64,000 nucleotides of DNA from Paraglaciecola sp. T6c (GTDB lineage: Bacteria; Pseudomonadota; Gammaproteobacteria; Enterobacterales; Alteromonadaceae): assembly GCF_000014225.1 (NCBI RefSeq), contig NC_008228.1:62001-126000 (forward strand), given 5' to 3'. A model generated the notes under the pieces. That model searched no databases. It was given only the letters and a program-made list of their open reading frames with translations, and had not been told where the DNA came from. Made by a program: the position numbers and the translations under genes. Every line of letters begins with the position of its first letter. The stretch's first letter is position 1. This document shows, one piece after another, positions 56,966 to 64,000 of the stretch.

Positions 56966-58147
56966 GTGGATATTACCTTTTCGGCTGAGGAATTAGCCTT
57001 TCGTGACCAAGTGCGCGAATTTTTAGCAGAGAATTGGACCGAAGATTTAGCACGCAGGATCCGTGGTGAAGATGAAGAGTTCAAAGCGGCGCAAATCGAG
57101 TGGCAGAACAAACTAAATGACAAAGGCTGGTTAGCCCCAGGCTGGCCAGTAGAGCATGGCGGTGTTGCTTGGTCAGTGACTGAAAACTTCATTTTTGAGA
57201 CCGAGCGTTCACTTGCAGGCGCCCCTGATGTGGTGCCTTTTGGCCTAAAAATGGTTGCACCGGTTATTTATGGCTTCGGTAACGACGAACAGAAAAAACG
57301 CTTTTTACCACGCATTCTTAAAAGCCAAGATTGGTGGTGTCAAGGTTACTCAGAGCCAGGTGCAGGTTCTGATTTAGCCGCACTAAAAACAAAAGCAGAA
57401 TTAGACGGTGATGATTACATTGTTAACGGCGCTAAGGTGTGGACTACCTACGCCCAATACGCCGACTGGATTTTCTGTCTCGTGCGCACCGACTCATCAG
57501 GTAAGCGTCAAGACGGTATCAGTTTCTTACTGATTGATATGAAGAGCCCAGGCATTACCGTGAATAAAATCTCCTCCATTGACGATCATCACAGCTTGAA
57601 TGAAGTGGTGTTCGACAACGTGCGCGTTCCCGTGGCTAATCGCATCGGCGAGCAAGATAAAGGTTGGACCTACGCCAAAGCCTTGTTAGCACACGAGCGT
57701 ACTTCGATTGCTGCTGTGGCTGACTCAAAGCGCCGTTTGCGTGACTTGCGCAAGTTACTCAGTGAAGAAATCAGCGGCGGGCGCCCACTGATCGAAGACG
57801 TGCAATTCCAAAATCGCTTGTCGAACACAGAAATAGAGTTGATGGCATTGGAATACACCGAGCTTCGCGTTCTGGCGTCAACAGCAGATGGCAAAGGGCC
57901 GGGCGTGGAATCTTCGTTGCTAAAAATTAAAGGTACCGAAATTCAACAAGCTATCCAACAGATGTACATGGACTTAGCGGGTTATTACAGCGGTGTGCTA
58001 CACGGCGATGAAACCGCTGAAAGTATTGGTCACGCCTTTGGTCACGACGCAAGAAAAGCATATATGTACGGACGAGCCGCCACTATCTACGGTGGTTCAA
58101 ACGAAGTGCAGAAAAACATTACCGCTAAATACGTACTGGGTCTTTAA
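56966..58147 (+). CDS. Acyl-CoA dehydrogenase
   Basis: An FAD flavoprotein of 393 residues from the chosen start. It has WWCQGYSEPGAGSDLAALKT, the ACAD signature with substrate-contacting residues, KVWTTYAQYADWIFCLVRT, and the C-terminal GRAATIYGGSNEVQKNITAKYVLGL typical of medium/long-chain or isobutyryl-type family members. The start at GTG 56966 (MDITFSAEELAF) has a GAGG site 9 nt upstream, whereas ATG 56957 abuts it. Coupled to a second dehydrogenase 2 nt downstream; substrate unknown. Confidence 0.93.
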   Translation: MDITFSAEELAFRDQVREFLAENWTEDLARRIRGEDEEFKAAQIEWQNKLNDKGWLAPGWPVEHGGVAWSVTENFIFETERSLAGAPDVVPFGLKMVAPVIYGFGNDEQKKRFLPRILKSQDWWCQGYSEPGAGSDLAALKTKAELDGDDYIVNGAKVWTTYAQYADWIFCLVRTDSSGKRQDGISFLLIDMKSPGITVNKISSIDDHHSLNEVVFDNVRVPVANRIGEQDKGWTYAKALLAHERTSIAAVADSKRRLRDLRKLLSEEISGGRPLIEDVQFQNRLSNTEIELMALEYTELRVLASTADGKGPGVESSLLKIKGTEIQQAIQQMYMDLAGYYSGVLHGDETAESIGHAFGHDARKAYMYGRAATIYGGSNEVQKNITAKYVLGL

Positions 58148-58149
58148 TC

Positions 58150-59289
58150 ATGAATTTTAATTTATCTGAAGAACAAAACATGCTCAAAGACAGCGTTGCG
58201 CGCTTTGTGCAAGACGAATACGACTTTGAAGCACGCCGCAGCAATGCCGCCAATGCATTAGGGTTTAATCCTGACAATTGGCAAACTTTCGCAGAGTTGG
58301 GTTGGTTGTCTATTCCATTTGAAGAAGCTTACGGTGGTTTTGGTGGTGGTCCCACTGACGTCATGGCCGTTATGGAAGAAATGGGCAAAGGCCTAGTGGT
58401 TGAACCGTTTGTGGCAACCGTGCTGATGTTCGGTGGTTTATTGAGTAAAAGCGGCAACGCAGCACTGAAAGATGCGAATATTGAAAAGATCATTGATGGC
58501 TCACTGCAAGGCGCATTTGCTTATGTTGAGCGTCAAAGCCGTTTTGAACTAGCGGACGTGAAAACCCAAGCAAAGCGTGACGGTGATGACTTTGTACTTA
58601 GCGGTGAAAAAACCGTTGTGTTCAATGGTGCAGCCGCCAACAAGATGATTGTGTCAGCCAGAACCTCAGGCGATCAGTGCGATGAAGCAGGTATCACTCT
58701 GTTTTTGATTGATGCAGATGCACCGGGTGTACAACGTACGGCTTACCGCTTAATGGACGGTCAGTTAGTCGCTAACATTAAACTCACCGATGTACGCGTA
58801 GCGGCAAACCACGTCGTTGGTGAAGTCGACGATGGTTACCAGCTGATAGATGCTGTGGTTAGCGACGTGACGATTGCCCTGTGTGCAGAAGCTATGGGTA
58901 TTATGCAAAAGCTCAATACCACCACCATTGAATACACTAAAACGCGTCAACAATTCGGTGTGGCGATCAGTAGCTTTCAAGCGTTGCAACATCGCATGGT
59001 GGATATGTTTATGGCGGGCGAACAAGCCAAGTCCATTTTATACCGTGCAGTGTGTGCTGCAGAAAGCGGAGCCGAAGATTTAGCTAAAAATATCGCTGCA
59101 CTGAAAGTGATGATTGGGCGCAACGGTAAATTGATTGGTGATGAAGCCATTCAATTGCATGGCGGTATGGGGTTAACGGATGAGTTAGATGTAGGCCATT
59201 ACGTTAAGCGCCTGATGATGATTAACACCACCTTCGGTGATGCAGATTATCAGCAACAGAAGTTTAACCGTTTAGCTTATACAGACTAA
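58150..59289 (+). CDS. Acyl-CoA dehydrogenase (second of pair)
   Basis: A 379-residue ACAD, more divergent than its neighbour: MNFNLSEEQNMLKDSVARFV opens it, the ERQSRFEL segment replaces the usual TEP loop, and TRQQFGVAISSFQALQHRMVDM and QLHGGMGLTDELDVGHYVKRL remain. Such uneven pairs are frequent in operons for sterol, aromatic or branched acyl-CoA oxidation, where they form heteromers (family knowledge). No other beta-oxidation genes are adjacent. Followed by a terminator. Confidence 0.93.
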   Translation: MNFNLSEEQNMLKDSVARFVQDEYDFEARRSNAANALGFNPDNWQTFAELGWLSIPFEEAYGGFGGGPTDVMAVMEEMGKGLVVEPFVATVLMFGGLLSKSGNAALKDANIEKIIDGSLQGAFAYVERQSRFELADVKTQAKRDGDDFVLSGEKTVVFNGAAANKMIVSARTSGDQCDEAGITLFLIDADAPGVQRTAYRLMDGQLVANIKLTDVRVAANHVVGEVDDGYQLIDAVVSDVTIALCAEAMGIMQKLNTTTIEYTKTRQQFGVAISSFQALQHRMVDMFMAGEQAKSILYRAVCAAESGAEDLAKNIAALKVMIGRNGKLIGDEAIQLHGGMGLTDELDVGHYVKRLMMINTTFGDADYQQQKFNRLAYTD

Positions 59290-59314
59290 TGGTTTATTTT
59301 TAGAGTCGATATTA

Positions 59315-59345
59315 AAGCCAGCTGACATAGCTGGCTTCTTTGTTG
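59315..59345 (+). terminator. Terminator behind the acyl-CoA dehydrogenase pair
   Basis: AAGCCAGCT-GACAT-AGCTGGCTT followed by CTTTGTTGTT. The stem sequence is the same as in the hairpin at 53103-53128. Confidence 0.8.
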
Positions 59346-59367
59346 TTACCGCATGGATTTATAAGCT

Positions 59368-59396
59368 GCGCTTCGCTTATTCATGGCCTACGGCCA
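59368..59396. repeat. Partial copy of the island repeat unit
   Basis: A 29-bp exact match to the beginning of the unit at 59467 (GCGCTTCGCTTATTCATGGC and the following CTACGGCCA), then the sequences diverge. It marks a third, truncated member. Confidence 0.75.
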
Positions 59397-59466
59397 GATA
59401 GCACAGCTTCGCTGCGTTATACACTGCGTTATACACTGCGTGTGCTAAGCATTCACGTTGTTCACT

Positions 59467-59594
59467 ATGCGCTTCGCTTATTCATGGCCTACGGCCACTA
59501 GAGCATACGCTTCGCGTACCAGCATCCATGCTGGGTATGACAGACCATCCATGGTCAGCCAGTCACTTCTTTCCAACAGCCGAAAGAAGTAACC
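59467..59594. repeat. Island repeat unit, copy A
   Basis: About 128 bp from ATGCGCTTCGC to AAGTAACC. Nearly the same sequence recurs 360 bp further on as copy B, with changes mainly in the first 35 bp and in the loop of the last hairpin. It includes AGCATCCATGCT, GACCATCCATGGTC and a GTCACTT..AAGTAAC stem. Confidence 0.82.
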
Positions 59595-59826
59595 AAGACA
59601 AAATGGTCGGGAACCATTTTGAACATCCGAAGGATGGCCCGTAGGGCAAAGTACAGGACGTACTTTGTAAAGGCCGCCCTCCAGTAAGTCACTTATTCCC
59701 TGTGCGTCTCGTCTAACACAGGTCGTGAAAACGCGTTCCCGACGCGGCTTTCACTTGAATTGCATCCATGCAATTAATCCAACGTTAGCCTTCGATGCTC
59801 GGTGTGACTTGAGTCGGAAATAAAAC

Positions 59827-59952
59827 ATGCGCTACGCTTATTTATGGCCTGCGGGCACTAGAGCATACGCTTCGCTTACCAGCATCCATGCTGGGTATGA
59901 CAGACCATCCATGGTCAGCCAGTCACTTTTTCAAAAGACGACAAAGTAACCA
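59827..59952. repeat. Island repeat unit, copy B
   Basis: Matches copy A at a constant 360-bp offset for most of its length, including the central 55 bp with both CATCCATG hairpins. Its final hairpin is GTCACTTTTTCAAAAGACGA then CAAAGTAAC. Confidence 0.82.
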
Positions 59953-60470
59953 AAAAGTCTCTTGCTTCAGCAAACTTCCAAAACCGCTAAAAGCCACGCT
60001 TTTTTGTCATACCGGCGTGAGAAAACATCTCGGCAACTGCTCCTGCGTTGCTCTACCTTTCTGCATCCTTGCAGATCGCCTGTAAAGCACTTCGCTAACT
60101 TAGCTCTTCGAAAAGGTATAATACAAAGCTGAGTTTAAACCCCTCCTTGGTGGCTCTCCCCATAACGGAGTTATAGCTTCGCCATCCATGGCGAATCGTT
60201 CACTCGATAGGAGCGATGCTCCTAAAATCCTCGGCTTCATCCTTGTCTGGCCATCTGACAAGCCACGGCTTTTACACGGAAAGTGTGAGTCGCCTATTGA
60301 TTCGCTACGCTCACTAAAGCATGCGCTTCGTGTACAGAGTAAGATCTTGGAACTACCCTGTATTCCCATAAGTGAAAAGCAAAAAACTGGAAAAATTCAA
60401 CCTGTATCCTAGGTTACCGATTATGCTAAAAAAGACATGCATTGAAAGACGGAAATTTTCTGGATAATAC

Positions 60471-60737
60471 TAGGGCGTGTTGATCTTTTCTGTTCATTTT
60501 TGCAGCGGTCTGTGTACTGTTTAGGCAAGGCGAATGTTTGAAGGTCTAGTGGGCTAAATCAAAAGCATTCAACGCGGTATAAACAGTACACAGGCGCTGC
60601 CCGAAGGGGTCGTCATGGAAGTATTTTACTCTTTGTCACAGTCCTTTGACTTAGCCCACTAGGCCCGCAGGACTGTTTCGCGATTAAAACGCTTCCATTT
60701 AGACCAAAATTCGTTCAGCAAAGATCAACACGCCCTA
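60471..60737. mobile_element. MITE-like element, 267 bp, no transposase
   Basis: Terminal inverted repeats of 18 bp match perfectly: TAGGGCGTGTTGATCTTT at the left and its complement AAAGATCAACACGCCCTA at the right; similarity continues for a few bases. Inside are nested inverted repeats: CTGTGTACTGTTTA (60510-60523) with TAAACAGTACACAG (60580-60593), and CTAGTGGGCTAA (60546-60557) with TTAGCCCACTAG (60651-60662). A TA at each end may be the target duplication, as for IS630/Tc1-type elements. No protein is encoded, so mobility would need a transposase elsewhere. Confidence 0.8.
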
Positions 60738-60778
60738 ATGTTATTTATCTTCAAACCGCAGTTAATAGAGGGAGTCCA

Positions 60779-60954
60779 ATGAATGAGCATTTAGGTTCTT
60801 GTCTTTGTGAAACGGTCAGCTTTGCGATAAAAGGAGAGTTTGACAGTTTTTATTTGTGTCGTTGTCACCGACTGCCCAAATTTTTTCAGCCAGCAAAGCT
60901 TATTGGGATACTGAGTTAGAGGGAATCATAGTGTTTGAGGGGTTACCGGAGTGA
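60779..60954 (+). pseudogene. Broken GFA-family gene (glutathione-dependent formaldehyde-activating-like)
   Basis: A GAGGGAG ribosome-binding site and ATG start a frame reading MNEHLGSCLCETVSFAIKGE then FDSFYLCRCHRLPKF, the metal-binding N-terminus of GFA (DUF636-type) proteins. After CHR the frame slips, and a second frame reads FSASKAYWDTELEGIIVFEG before a stop at 60952. Roughly the last half of the usual protein, including its C-terminal Cys pair, is absent. It lies directly beside the MITE-like element. Confidence 0.75.
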
Positions 60955-61036
60955 GCAGCCATTACATGACCTAATGATTCAATAATTCATCCGGTAGTTT
61001 ACAAAAAGGTTCGAGCAAGGAGCGGGTTGTTCGACG

Positions 61037-61513
61037 CTATTTTTTATATTCAATCGAGGTGACGTACCAGTCTTTGTAGCCGGTGGGGGTTTTGACACTG
61101 GCGACATCATCTACTTCTTTCTTGATTAACGCTCTGGCCATGGGGGAGTCGATAGAAATGTAGCCTTTAGCATCGCCGTAGATTTCTTCTGGGCCGACAA
61201 TGCGAAATTGCTTTGTTTCGCCTTCATCGTTTTCAATCTCTACCCAGGCACCAAAGAATACTTTACCCGCTTGCTGAGGGGAGTAATTAACGATTTGTAG
61301 TTCAGGCAGGAGCTTGCGTAGGTAGCGAACGCGTCTGTCGATTTCTCGCAACTTTCGCTTGTTGTATTGGTAATCCGCATTTTCACTTCTGTCACCCAAG
61401 CTGGCTGCCCATGTGACGATTTTAGTGATCTCTGGGCGTTGTTTTAGCCACAGTTCATCATGCTCGTCGTTGAGTTTTTTGTAGCCTTCAGGGGTAATGA
61501 GTTTTGTTTTCAA
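61037..61513 (-). CDS. greB: Transcription elongation factor GreB
   Basis: Rescues backtracked RNA polymerase by stimulating transcript cleavage. The 158-residue protein has the N-terminal coiled coil MKTKLITPEGYKKLNDEHDEL, the acidic tip ASLGDRSENADYQYNKRKLREID with the catalytic Asp/Glu, and a C-terminal FKBP-like domain (ISIDSPMARALIKKEVDD). The RKLREIDRRVRYLRK basic patch separates GreB from GreA. Monocistronic. Confidence 0.96.
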   Translation of the reverse strand: MKTKLITPEGYKKLNDEHDELWLKQRPEITKIVTWAASLGDRSENADYQYNKRKLREIDRRVRYLRKLLPELQIVNYSPQQAGKVFFGAWVEIENDEGETKQFRIVGPEEIYGDAKGYISIDSPMARALIKKEVDDVASVKTPTGYKDWYVTSIEYKK

Positions 61514-61892
61514 TGCTTGTCCTTTTAAAACAGATACTTGTATTTAGACGTGAGAAAAATTGCGATATGGTATGCGATTCTCTTAAAGCCAGCAGGAATA
61601 AAAACCATTTTGTTAGCGCAATTTATTACAAAAATATGACCTTTGCCAGCTTCTGTTTTTATCGACTTTAGTCTAGTCTTAAGTCATCAAATAGTTAACA
61701 CGCAGCCGCGATGGTTAGCTGTCTGATTAGATCAAATTTACCCTTATTTTTTGGTGCTAAGGTAGGGCATCTGCAGAGATACAGCATACCAAATTCAAAA
61801 AATTACCCGGATATTCTGGGCCAAATAACCCTTTCGAAGGGTAGAAAACCGAGGGAATAAGGTTCAGCAAGGAAAGAGGCTGATGAGTAAAG
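61514..61892. other. Intergenic stretch between greB and the fkpA terminator
   Basis: No gene or repeat recognised. The segment right before the terminator contains a strong ribosome-binding-site-like GGAAAGAGG and a nine-codon frame (61883-61912) that runs into the terminator stem; its meaning is unclear and it is discussed as an observation. Confidence 0.4.
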
Positions 61893-61927
61893 AAAAAACC
61901 GAACATCAATGATGTTCGGTTTTTTTA
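61893..61927. terminator. Terminator of fkpA
   Basis: AAAACCGAACATC-AAT-GATGTTCGGTTTT with A and T runs on both sides, 43 nt beyond the fkpA stop on the minus strand; it can act both ways. Confidence 0.9.
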
Positions 61928-61969
61928 TGTCTGTGCATTTATTACCTATATGGCACTAAACGCGGGGGC

Positions 61970-62719
61970 TTATTCAGCAGCACCTTCAGCAGAAGCAACA
62001 TCTAATAGCTCTACTTCAAATACTAGCGTGGAATTAGGCGTAATTTTTCCAGTCGCGCGCTCGCCGTAAGCCAGCTCAGATGGAATGAAGAATTTGAACT
62101 TAGAGCCCACTTTCATCAACTGCACACCTTCGGTCCAACCAGGAATGACGCGCGAAAGAGGGAAGGTTGCTGGCTCGCCGCGGCTATAAGATGAGTCAAA
62201 CTCAGTGCCATCTAGCAATGTGCCTTTGTAATGTACGGTTACAGTGTCTTCAGCAGTAGGAGATGCACCTTCGCCTTCGCTCATGACTTCGTACTGTAAA
62301 CCTGAATCGGTCACTGTTACGCCTTCACGCTCTGCGTTTTCAGTAAGGAATTTCTCGCCATCAGCAATGTTTGTTTCTGCTTTTGCATCAGAAATAGCTT
62401 TTTGCTTTTCACGTGAAGCCGCTTCCATAGCTAATGTAAGCGTTTGAATCTCTTTCATATCAAGCTGAGACTGACCCTGTAGCGCCGCTACAAATCCTTT
62501 AACCACTAAGTCTTTATCGAGGTTAACGTCTAGTGCTTCTTGTTCATTCATTTTTTGCTCGATGAACTGTCCCACGCTCGCGCCCATTGCATAAGCTTGC
62601 TGCTGTGCTTCTGTTTCAAGCTTTTGCTCTTCAACTTTTAGTAAATCCGTGTCTTGTTGACCACAGGCGGTAAGGCCAATGGCTGAGGTAATTAGAATCG
62701 CGATAGCGGTTTTTTTCAT
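61970..62719 (-). CDS. fkpA: FKBP-type peptidyl-prolyl isomerase, lipoprotein
   Basis: A periplasmic folding catalyst. The 249-residue protein has a lipobox signal (ITSAIGLTAC, Cys19), unlike E. coli FkpA which is soluble, then a helical dimerisation domain (about residues 30-120) and a C-terminal FKBP domain (DTVTVHYKGTLLDGTEFDSSYSRGEPATFPLSRVIPGWTEGVQLM, FFIPSELAYGE). The order fkpA-slyX is also found in E. coli. Divergent from the WD40 lipoprotein gene. Confidence 0.95.
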   Translation of the reverse strand: MKKTAIAILITSAIGLTACGQQDTDLLKVEEQKLETEAQQQAYAMGASVGQFIEQKMNEQEALDVNLDKDLVVKGFVAALQGQSQLDMKEIQTLTLAMEAASREKQKAISDAKAETNIADGEKFLTENAEREGVTVTDSGLQYEVMSEGEGASPTAEDTVTVHYKGTLLDGTEFDSSYSRGEPATFPLSRVIPGWTEGVQLMKVGSKFKFFIPSELAYGERATGKITPNSTLVFEVELLDVASAEGAAE

Positions 62720-62837
62720 TTACTTCTCCCCTGAGATAATATGTGTCGAATACGTGACTTGTGAAGTGTTTCAACTTGATAAAGCGCTTATACTAAACGC
62801 CCTGAGTGAAAAGAGAAACCCAATTAGGAACAATCCA

Positions 62838-63812
62838 TTGACCGTCTTGTTACGATTAAGTTTAATTTTATTATTGCTAACTGGCTGTAGCGGGCAATCG
62901 TCAACACCAGTAACCTCGTGGCGACATGCTGATGATGGCGCCTATGCCGCTGATATATCAGCGGATGCGTCGCTAGCTGTGGTGTCGAGCGTTACGGGGG
63001 GCATAGCGGTTTGGGACCTGAAAAAAAATGAAAAACGCTACACTTGGCAGCACCAAGGCGAGGGAAATAATTTAGTCGCTAATGTACACATCGCTTTTGA
63101 TAATAGTTATGTGGTGACATCTGACCGTGACGCCTTTGCCCTTTGGAATGTGGCCAGTGGCGAGCCAGAAGGCTTCTGGCGTATCGATGAGTCAAGTATT
63201 CGTGATGTGGCGGTATCAAACCAAGGGCGGGGGATACTGGTTGGCCGAGGCAATGGTAAGGTAATGTTTTTTGAGCCCAAAACCGGTCGGCGTTTAGAGT
63301 TTTTAGGGCATCAAGAAAAAGTGAACAGTGTGGATTTGTCTCCTAATGGTTTTTACGCCCTTACCGGTGGCAATGATTACACTGCTTATCTGTGGGATAC
63401 CCGAACAGGTCAGGTTATTCATAGTTTCACCCATTCAAGTCGCGTGACCAAAGTGGCGTTAGACGATGAAGGGCGCTACGGCTTTACCGCCGATAGTAAG
63501 CGTGATGCTAGGGTGTGGGACTTAGTCACAGGTGAAGAAGTGAGTAATTTGCATTACCTTGCCCGGCAGAAAATATTCAGCAGCGCCGCGTTTTCACAAG
63601 ACGGCCAGTACTTGTTAACGGGCTCACCCGCTAAGCGATTAAATTTGTGGCGCGTGACCGATGGAAAAGAAATACAAGAATGGCAGGTGTCACCCAGAGA
63701 AGGCAGCCGTCCGCAGACCGCAGTGGTATACGGGGTGGGATTTGCTAAAGACAAACAAATTGTGTCAGAAAGCAGCAGTGGTTTAGCTGAATTTTGGCAA
63801 ATAAATCAGTAA
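62838..63812 (+). CDS. WD40-repeat lipoprotein
   Basis: A 325-residue lipoprotein: MTVLLRLSLILLLLTGC gives a lipobox with Cys17, followed by about six or seven WD40-type blades (units ending IAVWD, FALWN, AYLWD, ARVWD, LNLWR, AEFWQ), so a seven-bladed propeller on the inner or outer membrane. The start is set at TTG 62838 with an AGGA site 8 nt upstream; a longer frame from 62679 would remove the signal and overlap fkpA. It leads into slyX 12 nt downstream. Function unknown; propellers usually hold protein partners. Confidence 0.87.
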   Translation: MTVLLRLSLILLLLTGCSGQSSTPVTSWRHADDGAYAADISADASLAVVSSVTGGIAVWDLKKNEKRYTWQHQGEGNNLVANVHIAFDNSYVVTSDRDAFALWNVASGEPEGFWRIDESSIRDVAVSNQGRGILVGRGNGKVMFFEPKTGRRLEFLGHQEKVNSVDLSPNGFYALTGGNDYTAYLWDTRTGQVIHSFTHSSRVTKVALDDEGRYGFTADSKRDARVWDLVTGEEVSNLHYLARQKIFSSAAFSQDGQYLLTGSPAKRLNLWRVTDGKEIQEWQVSPREGSRPQTAVVYGVGFAKDKQIVSESSSGLAEFWQINQ

Positions 63813-63824
63813 TTAGAGTAGGTT

Positions 63825-64000
63825 ATGCAACACATAGAAGCAGATATAGAGCAGCTACAAATGAAGGTGGCTTTTCAAGAGGACACCATAGAAGAACTAA
63901 ACAAAGCCTTGATCAAGCAACAGAAGCAACTCGAACTGTTAGAGTTTCAGTTGTCTCATGTCATTAACAAGGTCAAAGAAATTGATGTGCCCAGCGGCGA
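63825..64000 (+). CDS. slyX: SlyX family protein (3' end outside window)
   Basis: The first 58 codons of a small coiled-coil protein, MQHIEADIEQLQMKVAFQEDTIEELNKALIKQQKQLELLEFQLSHVIN, matching SlyX of E. coli along its whole visible length. An AGTAGG site precedes the ATG. Function unknown even in E. coli. Cut by the window end, and probably in an operon with the WD40 lipoprotein. Confidence 0.93.
   Translation, partial: MQHIEADIEQLQMKVAFQEDTIEELNKALIKQQKQLELLEFQLSHVINKVKEIDVPSG

Larger units (their letters stand above)
59346..60470. repeat. Non-coding repeat island of short palindromes
   Basis: No gene in 1.1 kb. It contains many short hairpins on a CATCCATG core (for example GACCATCCATGGTC at 59543-59556, CGCCATCCATGGCG at 60180-60193 and AATTGCATCCATGCAATT near 59758-59775), other palindromes (AAATGG..CCATTT, CAAAGTAC..GTACTTTG, TAGGAGCGATGCTCCTA), and longer duplicated units listed separately. 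A tandem 12-mer (GTTATACACTGC, two copies) sits near 59416-59440. The structure resembles extragenic repeats rather than genes. Confidence 0.8.

Noticed and set aside
59416-59440. Possible CRISPR repeats in the island
   Set aside because: Only two tandem 12-mers without spacers; other repeats are palindromes at irregular distances; no cas genes.
59888-60412. Short open frames in the repeat island (59888-60085, 60100-60369, 60188-60412)
   Set aside because: They consist of palindromic repeat sequence, lack ribosome-binding sites and have no protein-like composition.

Overview
The window is a stretch of gammaproteobacterial chromosome, most likely from an Alteromonadaceae marine bacterium (Paraglaciecola/Glaciecola/Alteromonas type). 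That placement is an inference. It rests on gene content and order (kdkA and waaA beside coaD, kbl-tdh, ubiC-ubiA, accB-accC-prmA, mutY-yggX, trmB-rsmC, arcA, fkpA and slyX), on moderate GC, and on several GGDEF/EAL and methyl-accepting signalling proteins. No prophage, CRISPR array, rRNA operon or intact insertion sequence was seen.

Layout: 1-6.4 kb is an envelope/LPS inner-core locus (CDP-glycerol-type transferase, coaD, an outer-membrane barrel, Kdo kinase, a GT4 glycosyltransferase, Kdo transferase). 6.5-10.7 kb is a three-gene signalling cluster: a small PstS-like secreted protein, an outer-membrane channel-like protein and a membrane GGDEF-EAL enzyme. 10.8-14.7 kb holds threonine catabolism (kbl-tdh), glpE-glpG and a FliL-like protein. 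14.8-18.5 kb has ubiquinone genes (ubiC, ubiA, ubiK) around a chemoreceptor. 18.6-28.3 kb has rep, a GAF-GAF-GGDEF-EAL protein with a degenerate EAL domain, cytochrome c5, a periplasmic ATP-dependent DNA ligase, an alpha/beta hydrolase, tRNA-Phe, yggX and mutY. 28.3-45.4 kb is mostly core: trmB-rsmC, glgA, a histidine kinase, arcA, fxsA, dsbD, upp, acpH, aroQ, accBC, a MATE transporter and prmA.

From about 45.4 to 50.6 kb the window becomes accessory and decaying: a gene 3' remnant, a secreted nucleoside hydrolase, a gene interrupted by one in-frame TGA, and a sodium/calcium antiporter pseudogene with a nonsense codon, a frameshift and an internal deletion. 50.6-59.3 kb holds a lipoprotein, the divergent ohrR/ohr pair with two near-perfect palindromic operators, a 38-residue membrane protein found by hand, a MoxR/VWA pair, a GlxA-type AraC regulator and two acyl-CoA dehydrogenases.

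59.3-61.0 kb is a non-coding repeat island. It has hairpins built on a CATCCATG core, a duplicated unit at exactly 360-bp spacing, a 267-bp MITE-like element with terminal inverted repeats, and a broken GFA-family gene. The window ends with greB, fkpA, a WD40 lipoprotein and the start of slyX. The clearest novel material is the repeat island and MITE, the decay zone, the small membrane gene and the PstS-like/porin/c-di-GMP cluster. I did not see a clearly new defence or biosynthetic system. Start codons were reassigned by hand where a ribosome-binding site or family length favoured another start; these are noted.
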